From assembly GCF_003143935.1 (NCBI RefSeq), contig NZ_QFRX01000001.1:2329587-2393586 (forward strand): 64,000 nucleotides of DNA, written 5' to 3'. How positions within the stretch are numbered: the stretch's first letter is position 1; each line of letters opens with the position of its first letter. Shown here piece after piece: positions 35,155 through 42,826 of the stretch. A program made the position numbers and the translations under genes. The notes beneath the pieces were generated by a model. That model saw only the letters and a program-made list of their open reading frames with translations. It had not been told where the DNA came from and made no database searches. The DNA is from Streptomyces sp. Act143. Lineage in GTDB: Bacteria > Actinomycetota > Actinomycetes > Streptomycetales > Streptomycetaceae.

Positions 35155-35595
35155 GTGGTCACCTTCCTCCTCGAACGCACGGCCCCGCTCCCCCTGGCCG
35201 AGACCTGGCGCCGCCTCACGGACTGGCCCCGCCACGGGGACGTGGTGCCGCTGACCCGGGTCACCGTCGAGACGCCGGGCCCGACGGCCGTGGGCACCGT
35301 GTTCGTGGCGCGTACGGGCGTCGGGCCGCTGGCCTTCGACGACCGTATGGAGGTCACGGTGTGGCGTCCGCCGGTGGACGGGGCGCCCGGATTCTGCCGA
35401 CTGGAGAAGCGCGGGCGGGTCGTCACCGGGTGGGCGGAGATCGAGGTGACGCCGGGGCCGGGCGGGCGCAGCCGGGTGGTGTGGCAGGAGCAGCTGGGGA
35501 TCCGGCTTCTGCCGGGGGTGGTGGATCCGGTGGTGCGGGGAGCTTCTCGGTATGTGTTCGGGCGGGCGGTGAACGGACTGCTCAGGAAGGCGTGA
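35155..35595 (+). CDS. SRPBCC-family (polyketide cyclase/START-like) protein
   Basis: This 146-residue helix-grip (SRPBCC) protein binds hydrophobic ligands in a central cavity. The pattern is FLLERTAPLPLAETWRRLTD, then the strand region VTVETPGPTAVGTVFVARTG, DDRMEVTVWRPP, AEIEVTPGPGGRSRVVWQEQ, and a C-terminal long helix GASRYVFGRAVNGLLRKA. The ligand is unknown. The GTG at 35155 lies exactly 7 bp after TAAGAT (35143-35148), and no Shine-Dalgarno sequence is present, so the mRNA is probably leaderless. The stop is 15 bp from the end of the convergent NACHT gene, making this the left border of the conflict-system island. Confidence 0.82.
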   Translation: MVTFLLERTAPLPLAETWRRLTDWPRHGDVVPLTRVTVETPGPTAVGTVFVARTGVGPLAFDDRMEVTVWRPPVDGAPGFCRLEKRGRVVTGWAEIEVTPGPGGRSRVVWQEQLGIRLLPGVVDPVVRGASRYVFGRAVNGLLRKA

Positions 35596-35610
35596 GGGGG
35601 CCTCCCCGCG

Positions 35611-38600
35611 TCACCGGTGGTCGGAGACGCGCCCCGGCACGAGGCGGCGCAGGGCCTCCTGGGTTTCCGGATCGGTGGAGAAGAGGACCACGCCGGTCGC
35701 GGCTCGGGTGAGCAGGACACGGTAGGCGTTCCTGATCGACGGGTCGGCGCTCTCGTCGGTCAGCCCGATCGCCCGGAGCCTGGGTTCGGCGTTCGCCCGC
35801 GGCACGGTGATCCACCGCCCGTCGCGGTGCAGCAGGTCCGGGCCCAGGATCACTCCGCACCAGTCGTACTCGTAGCCCTGTACGGTCTGCGGGCTGCCGA
35901 TCCGGTCGAGCCTCGCGGTCGGGTGCGCCGGCGCCTGCCAGGGGCGGTGCCACTCCCCCACGCGTACGCCCGAGTCCTCGCCGCCTCCCGGTTGCCAGCA
36001 CACCCCGGCCGTCATCCGTACCGTGGAGCCCTCCTCTCCGCGGGCCTTCAGAAACGCCTCCATCTCGGCGGGGCCGTCGGCCGTGAGGACGGTGTGACGG
36101 TCGTCGGGGATCCAGGGCGCGGCGTCCTCGCCGGGGGCGAGCAAGGTCGAGACCCAGCGCGGGTAGGCGGTGCTTCCGCCGAACCGCAGTGGTTCGTCCA
36201 GAGTCACCGTTTCGAAGGGCAGGCCACGCTCCTCCACGGCCGCGAGGATCACGTCGGCGCTCGGCGTCCCCTCGGGGCGCAGGGTCGCGCGCTCGTCCAC
36301 GAGGAAGACGCACACATCGGCGGCGTCGAGCAGTTCGTCGACCTGCCGGTCCGCGGACCATGGGGCGCCCCAGACGTTCTTCGTGGTCTGCCCGACCTGT
36401 CCGCCGTCGAAGACCAGCAGGTCGAACCGATGGCTCGGGGGCGGGCCGATCGTCGCGCCGCCCAGGCCGTTGTCCGCGGGCGCGCCCCTGTGGCCGGTCA
36501 CCCGCAGGGCGATGCCGTTCAGCGCGTCCCGCACGCTCTCCCGGAAGGGGGACCAGGCGGAGACGTAGACCGCGGATCCGCCCATCTGCCACACCTCCAG
36601 GAAGAGCCTCAGCGCCGCGCTCGTCTTTCCCGTGCCCGCGGCGCCGTCCACCACGACGACCCGTTTCTCCCGCCTGCGCAGCGCGGCCATGGCCAGGCCC
36701 ACCACGAGTGTCTGGCCGCCGCGGGGAGGGAAGGGCAGGGTCGGCCCGTAGCTGCTGCCGAGGGCCGTCAGCACGTTCGGCAGGGGCCGTTGGGTTGCCG
36801 CCAGGAGCAGGTCGGCCGCGTCCGTGCCGGGCCTGACGGCGACGCGGTCGCGCAGCCAGTTCACGAGCAGTGCCCGCTCGTCGGCGAGGAAGATCCGCTC
36901 GGAGGCCCCCCGGCTCCTGCCGGCTGCCCTCCACAGGAAGGCCGCCACGTCGACCGTCGTGGAGCGGCGCCGGAACGGCACGTTCATGGCGTGCAGGTGG
37001 TCCCGGCGGGCGCGCGCTCGCTCCAAGGGGTGGACCACAAAGCCTTCGTCCGCCGAGAACCGGACCAGACGGGGCTCGTCAGGGTCCTCGATGAGCTGCG
37101 GCCAGCCTCTCAACTCGACGCACACATAGGCCGGTTCGCCGTTGGCGGGGTCCCAGCCCGCCAGCGTCACGTCCGCGGGCCCGTCGGCCGGGCCGCCGAG
37201 TTCGCCCACCAGCACCGTCACCGCTTCGAGTCCGGCATCGCGGAGGACCGAGGCCAGCACGGCGAAGTCGTCGCGCAGCTCTTCCAGCCGGGTGGTGTCG
37301 GGCACGGCCCACTCACGTTTCCGGACCTCCGCCCGCCACACGTCCGACGCGACCTCGGCCACGGTCGCGCCCAGGGCTCGGGCGGAAGTGCGCAGCAGGA
37401 AGGAGCCGTTGCGCGGATGCCGCGCTCCAGGCTCTTCCGGGTCCGGCCCACCGGACTGTCCCGGCCCACCGGACTGTCCCGTGTCACCCGGCTGCCCCGT
37501 TCCACCGGGCGCGCCCGGCCCACCGGAGCCGCGGGTCGCCGCCCCTGCCGCCGGTCCCACCTCGTAGACGTCCCCCCGAGGTGTCCGCAGGCGTACCGGC
37601 CCGTCTCCCACCGGCACGGACCGGGTTTCGCCCGGCGGGATCGTCACCGTGCGGAACGCGGCCCCGTCACCCAGCACTTCCACGACCCGGGGATGCGTGT
37701 CCGGCACGAGGATCGCCGTGTCGTGGGCGGTGGCCGGCTCGGCTCCCAGAACGAGCGAGCCGGCGGGCCGGGACACCGTCAGCAAGGCGTCGCCCACCGC
37801 GTCCACGATGACGGCCACGTCGTCCGCGGTGACCCCGGGCGGGCCGGGACGGCGGTCCAGGGCGACGTCCGGTACGCGGTGCACAGCCGCCGTGACCAAC
37901 TGCCAGGCGCCGGTGCTCGCGCGCACCGCCTCGGGGAGCCGGGGCCAGGCACCGGCCAGCCAGTCGGCGATGCCCTCACGGTCCTCCTCCACCAGCGCGC
38001 GGAGGGCGGGGAGCAGCAGGGCGTCGACGGTCGCCGCACCGTTCTCGGCGCTCAACGCCCCGGTCACATCCAGCCAGTTGAGTCGTTCCTCGACGCGCAG
38101 CGCGGGTGAGATGTGGGCGTGGACGCGTTCCACGACGGAGCCGAGCCGCCAGAGCGGGTCGTCCGGGGGGCTCGTCGCCAGCAGGCCGGCCAGTTCGGCC
38201 CGCAGCATCGGCAGCAGTCCGGTGCGCAGCGCCATCGCCTGCGGCGTTCGGGTCGCCGTCCAGGCGCTGAACCAGAGGTCCGCCTCGTCGCCCGCGTCCA
38301 GAAGGGGAAACACCCGCAGCCGGACGGCCCGGATCAACTCCGGTTCGATACGGGTGGCGACGCTGAGGGCGACGGCCAGGGCGCGGGCGCCGGGAGCGGG
38401 TGGGGGCAGGCCCCTGAGCGCCGTCGGGAGGGCGGCCCGGCCGGACGGCGGTGTGAGGCGGCGTGCGGCCGCCTCGGCTGCCGGTCCCGGGATGCGACGG
38501 AGCAGGTCCAGGAGGGCACCGGTCTCCTCCGGGGGGACCTGCGCCGGGTGCGGGAGCGCTTCGAGGACCGTCGTGCCGAGCAGGGCGAACGCGGTCGCCT

Positions 38601-40494
38601 CCGCGTCGGTCCGGGGTGGCAGGTGGCTCGCGATGCGCTCCCTGACGGCTCGGGCCAGCCGCGGTTCGAGCACCGGGGCCTCCGCGAGGCCGAGGGCGGC
38701 CAGGTGATGGAGGTGCAGGGCGGAGTCCCGTCGGCCCGCCGCGTCACCGCGGTCGAGGACGAGTTGCAGCAGCATCACGCGTTCGCCGGGCCTCGCCAGC
38801 CCTACGGCACAGAGGAAGATGTCCCGCCACTGGTCGTCGTGCGCACGCTCGGCCAGCAGCCCGAAGTCACCGCTCTCGACCAGGGAACGGGCCGTCAGGT
38901 AGTCGCGGAACGGGCGGTGGAGGAAGTCGATGTCTCCGTCGGGCAGCGACCGCAGCACACCCGAGCGGTTGAGGAGATGGGCCAGGGCCTCCTCCGCGGC
39001 GGGCACGTCGGCCATGCGTGCCCTGCTGTCGTCGATCACGAGGCAGGCCCGGCGGTACGACACGGCGTTCTGCCAGTTGCGCACCATCCAGTACGCGAGG
39101 TCGCCGAGCAGCGTCACCTGCACTGCCTCCGGGAGCGGGCCCCGGACGTCCGGGGCGATGCCCCGCTCGGCGTCCCGCCTGCCCAGCAGCATTCCGAGAA
39201 GGCCCGCGTACAGGTCGGCGCGTGTCATCGGCAGCTGTCCGCCGTGCTCGTCGTGCAGGGCGCACAGGACGGTGCACATCAAGGGCGTGGTGGCGATCTC
39301 CGCCAGGTCGGCACGCTCGCGCAGCAGCGTCAGAAGCCCCTCCGCCCGTGCGTCGGCCACCGTCCGTCCACGCCGCGCCCCGTACCAGCGCCGTACGGCA
39401 CGGCGCACATCGGCCGCGGAGAAGGGGGCGAGCTGCACGTCGACGAAGTGGAGGCCGGAGAGCCAGCTCGTTCCCACGCCCCTGGTACGGCAGCTGACGA
39501 CCCAGCGGTTCAGCGGGTAGGCCTCGCACATCTCTCCCACCCACTGGCGCACGTGGGCACGCTCGGCCTCCGGGACCTCGTCCACGCCGTCGACCAGGAG
39601 GACGCCGCGGCCCTCTGCCAGCACCCGCCGTGCCCAGGCCGGGGGCGGGGAGAACGGGCAGCCCGCCGCCGACAGGAGGTCGGAGGCCCCCGGCAGGAGG
39701 CCCTGCCGCACCATGGCGCGCACCGGCAGGAAGAACGGCACGAGGGCAGGCTGGTGGGGCGGTCTCGCTCCGCCGTCCCTCGCGGTCCGTAGCGCGATCC
39801 ACTGCAGCACCGTCGTCTTGCCCGCGCCCGCCGTGCCGCGCAGCACGAGCCGGGAGTTCTCGGCGAGGACCTCGTCGAACGACTGCGGCCGCGCCTCGCG
39901 GTCCGAGGCGCGGCGGACCACGACCGGCGAGACGTAGGTCGCGTCGAGTCCGACCGCGGAGCCGGCACCGGCGGGTGCGCCGAAGAGGCGTGTGCTGCCG
40001 TACTCCGCGGTGACGTACTCCAGGTACCGGCGTTCGAACCCGGCGTCGAGGGCGTCGCCGCTCCGTACGAAGTCGAGCACGAGACGGCAGGCGTCCGTCA
40101 GCAGGCGCCGCGCCTCCTGTTTCTGCCGCGCGGACAGCCCTTGATGCTGCACTTCGGCCAACAACCGCTCGGCCAGGCCGACATGTGCCGCCGCCCAGTC
40201 CCGGATGTCGGCAGGTGCCCAGCGGGCCAGGGCGCGCACGGCCCCGTCCACCACGTCGAGCACGGCGGGCACCTGCTCGTCGGACAGGGCGACGGCGCCG
40301 GGGTGCCCCGCCGTTCGCCGCCTCACCAGACGCACGAACTCCTGTGCTACGGAAGCCAGTTCCTCGCTGCCGACAGGCATCGGCTCGTTTTCGAACAGCC
40401 GCCCCAGCAGCGGCAGCGCGGCCTCGAAGAGCCCGGGTTCGACGAAATCCCCCTCCACGGTGCCGAGTATCTCCGACTCCTTGGCCCACGACAC
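35611..40494 (-). CDS. Giant NACHT NTPase fused to PD-(D/E)XK-like and DUF2075 helicase domains
   Basis: This 1627-residue multidomain protein is probably an anti-phage or self/non-self sensor. An N-terminal helical region (1-190) precedes a NACHT STAND NTPase: Walker A GTAGAGKTT (220-228) and Walker B GVLLVDGVDEV (297-307) with the NACHT signature D-G-x-D-E. The winged-helix and helical segments follow (RADLAEIATTPLMCTVL; FLHRPFRDYL), then several hundred helical residues. A Gly/Pro/Gln repeat linker sits near 987-1017. Next is a restriction-endonuclease-like segment with D1108 and V-E1127-L-R1129. The C-terminal DUF2075/SF1-like helicase has GAAGTGKT (1284-1291), DGGQ at the Walker B position (1363), TVQGYEYDWCGVILGPDL, and YRVLLTRA (1591-1598). 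K to R and E to G changes suggest weakened catalysis. The GTG start is at 40494, divergent from the TIR operon. Confidence 0.88.
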   Translation of the reverse strand: MSWAKESEILGTVEGDFVEPGLFEAALPLLGRLFENEPMPVGSEELASVAQEFVRLVRRRTAGHPGAVALSDEQVPAVLDVVDGAVRALARWAPADIRDWAAAHVGLAERLLAEVQHQGLSARQKQEARRLLTDACRLVLDFVRSGDALDAGFERRYLEYVTAEYGSTRLFGAPAGAGSAVGLDATYVSPVVVRRASDREARPQSFDEVLAENSRLVLRGTAGAGKTTVLQWIALRTARDGGARPPHQPALVPFFLPVRAMVRQGLLPGASDLLSAAGCPFSPPPAWARRVLAEGRGVLLVDGVDEVPEAERAHVRQWVGEMCEAYPLNRWVVSCRTRGVGTSWLSGLHFVDVQLAPFSAADVRRAVRRWYGARRGRTVADARAEGLLTLLRERADLAEIATTPLMCTVLCALHDEHGGQLPMTRADLYAGLLGMLLGRRDAERGIAPDVRGPLPEAVQVTLLGDLAYWMVRNWQNAVSYRRACLVIDDSRARMADVPAAEEALAHLLNRSGVLRSLPDGDIDFLHRPFRDYLTARSLVESGDFGLLAERAHDDQWRDIFLCAVGLARPGERVMLLQLVLDRGDAAGRRDSALHLHHLAALGLAEAPVLEPRLARAVRERIASHLPPRTDAEATAFALLGTTVLEALPHPAQVPPEETGALLDLLRRIPGPAAEAAARRLTPPSGRAALPTALRGLPPPAPGARALAVALSVATRIEPELIRAVRLRVFPLLDAGDEADLWFSAWTATRTPQAMALRTGLLPMLRAELAGLLATSPPDDPLWRLGSVVERVHAHISPALRVEERLNWLDVTGALSAENGAATVDALLLPALRALVEEDREGIADWLAGAWPRLPEAVRASTGAWQLVTAAVHRVPDVALDRRPGPPGVTADDVAVIVDAVGDALLTVSRPAGSLVLGAEPATAHDTAILVPDTHPRVVEVLGDGAAFRTVTIPPGETRSVPVGDGPVRLRTPRGDVYEVGPAAGAATRGSGGPGAPGGTGQPGDTGQSGGPGQSGGPDPEEPGARHPRNGSFLLRTSARALGATVAEVASDVWRAEVRKREWAVPDTTRLEELRDDFAVLASVLRDAGLEAVTVLVGELGGPADGPADVTLAGWDPANGEPAYVCVELRGWPQLIEDPDEPRLVRFSADEGFVVHPLERARARRDHLHAMNVPFRRRSTTVDVAAFLWRAAGRSRGASERIFLADERALLVNWLRDRVAVRPGTDAADLLLAATQRPLPNVLTALGSSYGPTLPFPPRGGQTLVVGLAMAALRRREKRVVVVDGAAGTGKTSAALRLFLEVWQMGGSAVYVSAWSPFRESVRDALNGIALRVTGHRGAPADNGLGGATIGPPPSHRFDLLVFDGGQVGQTTKNVWGAPWSADRQVDELLDAADVCVFLVDERATLRPEGTPSADVILAAVEERGLPFETVTLDEPLRFGGSTAYPRWVSTLLAPGEDAAPWIPDDRHTVLTADGPAEMEAFLKARGEEGSTVRMTAGVCWQPGGGEDSGVRVGEWHRPWQAPAHPTARLDRIGSPQTVQGYEYDWCGVILGPDLLHRDGRWITVPRANAEPRLRAIGLTDESADPSIRNAYRVLLTRAATGVVLFSTDPETQEALRRLVPGRVSDHR
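37445..37534. repeat. Five tandem 18-bp units encoding the collagen-like linker of the NACHT protein
   Basis: Two exact copies of GGCCCACCGGACTGTCCC (37445-37462, 37463-37480) are followed by three degenerate 18-bp copies up to 37534. Read on the coding strand, each unit gives six residues of the type S-G-G-P-G-Q. The exact copies show recent duplication. The array separates the sensor half from the nuclease/helicase half and may vary in copy number between strains. Confidence 0.8.
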
Positions 40495-40581
40495 GGGCGT
40501 CCGTCAGAATCGGCGTGTGAACACGCTCGGGGGACGCACGCCGATACGCCGCCACAGGGGCGACACGGGTGCCGGACGCCC
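40495..40581. promoter_or_regulatory. Divergent 87-bp control region with three nested inverted repeats
   Basis: The whole gap between the NACHT and TIR start codons is palindromic in layers. The outer arms GGGCGTCCG (40495-40503) and CGGACGCCC (40573-40581) abut both start codons. The middle arms are ATCGGCGTG (40509-40517) and CACGCCGAT (40537-40545). The inner perfect palindrome is GCGTGT-GA-ACACGC (40513-40526). Consequently both genes have the same nine bases ahead of their start codon. I see no clean -35/-10 pair, which suggests tightly controlled or activator-dependent transcription in both directions. Confidence 0.7.
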
Positions 40582-41865
40582 ATGACCAACGTGTTCGTCA
40601 GCCACAGCTTCGGGGGCGATCCACTGGCCGAGGAGATCACCCTGCGCGTCTTCGAGGGCCTCAGGACCGCGACCCGGAACTACGACGTGAAGCTGGACAA
40701 GGCCAGACTGCGGCCCGGTCGTGAGTGGTACCCGCAGTTGATGCAGTGGATCGCCGAGTGCGATGTCGCCGTCGTGTTCCTCAACGCAGCCGCTCTGGAG
40801 TCGACTTGGGTGCGCCGCGAGGTCAACGTCCTGATGTGGCGGCGGTCCCTGTGCCCCTCGTTGCGCGTCCTGCCGGTGCTGATCGGTGAGGTGACCGCGG
40901 AACAGGTGGAGAAGAGCGGCTTCGAAGAGCTTCTGCCCGTGCAGTACGAGCGGGTCCCCTACGACCCGGCCGACGGCTCGTACGCCGACCGCCTCGTCGA
41001 GGAGGTCCTCCGCCAGTTCGCCGAGTTGCCCGACGTACGGCACGAGACCGATCACATGCGGTGCTGGATCGAGGACGTGGCACGGCTGCTGAACACGGTC
41101 CACGACACCAAGGCGTTGATGGACACGGGCCGTGCGCTCGGCATCCGGGAGGAGGACCTGCCGCAGACCGCGGCGTTCGCCGGTGGCGGTGAGTTCCTCG
41201 CTCATCACATGCTCGCGGCGGCGACGCCCGAGGAGGTCAGGGACGCCGTCCACGAGGTCGCGCGGAGCATGGGCGGCAGCTCGCTGGCGGACCTCATCGC
41301 CCTGCTCACCCCGGTCTGGGTCGATGCGGTGGCGGCCCGCCGGGTGCTCCCGCCGGAGGGGCTCGTCGCGAAGCGCCTCGTGGCCCTGCACGCCCGGGAG
41401 ACCAAGACCGCCGGACAGTACGTGGACCGTGCCATGTGCCGACGGATCAGGTTCTACCGGTACGAGATGGCGGGCGGGCTCCCGGCGGGAGAGGACCTGC
41501 TCGACGACGCCGTGGAGCAATGCGTGGAGGCGGTGCGCAGGCTGCTGTACCTCCCGCCCCGGAAGCAGGCCCGGGACTTCCGTCCGCGCAAGGACTATCT
41601 GCACTGCCTGATCCTCGACATCTACCGCATCAGGCCCCGGCTGGTCCACCGGATCGTGACCCGGGTGCACGAGCTGTTCCCGTGGCTGCTCATCGTGCTC
41701 GTCGCCGACGAGTCCGACCCGGCGCACCTGCGGCTGTCGCCCCCGCTGGCGGACCTCGTGATCCTGCCGGCCCTCACCGAGGAGGACGAGGACCTCGGCT
41801 ACCAGTTCACCCATGAACTCAGGGACCTGCCCCGCCAACGCAACGGCCAGGAGGTAAGCGCATGA
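40582..41865 (+). CDS. TIR-domain protein of a conflict system
   Basis: The 427-residue protein has an N-terminal TIR domain: MTNVFVSHSFGG (box 1), LRPGREWYPQLMQWIAECDV, and VVFLNAAALESTWVRREVNV with candidate catalytic Glu E80. TIR enzymes hydrolyse NAD+ or make signalling nucleotides in defence; activity here is inferred. The remaining ~300 residues are helical (ETDHMRCWIEDVARLLNTVH; YVDRAMCRRIRFYRYEMAGG; DYLHCLILDIYRIRPRLVHR) and unlike any domain I recognise. They probably couple to the partners encoded downstream. It starts at ATG 40582, and its stop overlaps the next start (ATGA). It is the first gene of a three-gene operon. Confidence 0.8.
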   Translation: MTNVFVSHSFGGDPLAEEITLRVFEGLRTATRNYDVKLDKARLRPGREWYPQLMQWIAECDVAVVFLNAAALESTWVRREVNVLMWRRSLCPSLRVLPVLIGEVTAEQVEKSGFEELLPVQYERVPYDPADGSYADRLVEEVLRQFAELPDVRHETDHMRCWIEDVARLLNTVHDTKALMDTGRALGIREEDLPQTAAFAGGGEFLAHHMLAAATPEEVRDAVHEVARSMGGSSLADLIALLTPVWVDAVAARRVLPPEGLVAKRLVALHARETKTAGQYVDRAMCRRIRFYRYEMAGGLPAGEDLLDDAVEQCVEAVRRLLYLPPRKQARDFRPRKDYLHCLILDIYRIRPRLVHRIVTRVHELFPWLLIVLVADESDPAHLRLSPPLADLVILPALTEEDEDLGYQFTHELRDLPRQRNGQEVSA

Positions 41866-42824
41866 CCGGTGAAGGTCTTCCCGAGCCGGCCCCGGCGCTG
41901 TCGCACTGGGACGCCCCGGACCGCCGCGACGGTCGCGGCTACCTCATGCATCCGCGGATCGAACTGGCCGTCGACGTCGCTCTCGCCACCGGCCGTCCCC
42001 TGCTGCTGCGCGGCGAGCCGGGTTCGGGCAAGTCGTCGCTCGCCGCTCACATCGCCCTCACCAAGGAGTGGCGGTACTACGAGCAGGTGGTGACCTCGCG
42101 CACCCAGGGCAGGGACCTGCTGTGGACGTACGACCATGTGCGCCGCCTCGGTGACGCGCAGGTGCGCCGGCCCGGTTCCGAACTCGACGACGACCTGTAC
42201 GTGACTCCTGGGCCCTTGTGGTGGGCGTTCGACCCGGTATCGGCGGCGGGCAGGAGCGGGCAGCCGAGGGTCGACCCCTGGGCCGAGGTGAACGAGACCC
42301 GCAGACAGCACAGTGCCGTGGTGCTCATCGACGAGATCGACAAGGCCGACCCCGACATGCCCAACAGCCTGCTGGTACCGCTGGGTTCGAACCGGTTCAC
42401 GGTGCAGGAGACGGGCGAGGAGGTCACCCGGCAGGTGTCGGCCGGCGGTGCGGAGCCCGGCCGGCATCTGGTGATCATCACGACCAACGAGGAACGGGAG
42501 CTGCCGCAGGCGTTCCTGCGCCGCTGTGTCGTGCTGAAGCTGGACGATCCGGGCCGGGACCGTCTGGTCGAGATCGCGGCGAAGCACTTCACGACCGCCG
42601 TCGGCACCTTCACCTCCGCCGACCGGGCGCTGGCCGAGGAACTGGCCGACGCCCTCCTCGAAACCCGGACGCACGCCAGGGAGAAGGGGCTGCGGCCGCC
42701 GAGCACCGCGGAGTTCCTCGACGCGCTGCGCGCCTGCAAGGAGCTGGCGATCGACACCGGGCATCCCGACTGGGCCGAGTTGAAGAAGCTCACCCTGCTC
42801 AAGCCGCAGCAGCCGGAGGCGTGA
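41862..42824 (+). CDS. MoxR-type AAA+ ATPase
   Basis: This 320-residue AAA+ ATPase belongs to the MoxR/RavA branch, usually a chaperone-like partner of vWA proteins. It starts MTGEGLPEPAPALSHWDAPD. Walker A is RGEPGSGKSSLAAHIAL (K57), with RTQGRDLLWTYDHVRRL characteristic of MoxR. Walker B is VVLIDEIDKADPDMPNSLL, sensor 1 is LVIITTNEERELP, the arginine finger is in AFLRRCVVLKL, and the small lid domain contains RPPSTAEFLDALRACKEL. All catalytic residues are intact. GGAGG 8 nt ahead lies inside the TIR gene, and the ATGA overlap indicates coupling. Confidence 0.9.
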   Translation: MTGEGLPEPAPALSHWDAPDRRDGRGYLMHPRIELAVDVALATGRPLLLRGEPGSGKSSLAAHIALTKEWRYYEQVVTSRTQGRDLLWTYDHVRRLGDAQVRRPGSELDDDLYVTPGPLWWAFDPVSAAGRSGQPRVDPWAEVNETRRQHSAVVLIDEIDKADPDMPNSLLVPLGSNRFTVQETGEEVTRQVSAGGAEPGRHLVIITTNEERELPQAFLRRCVVLKLDDPGRDRLVEIAAKHFTTAVGTFTSADRALAEELADALLETRTHAREKGLRPPSTAEFLDALRACKELAIDTGHPDWAELKKLTLLKPQQPEA

Positions 42825-42826
42825 TC

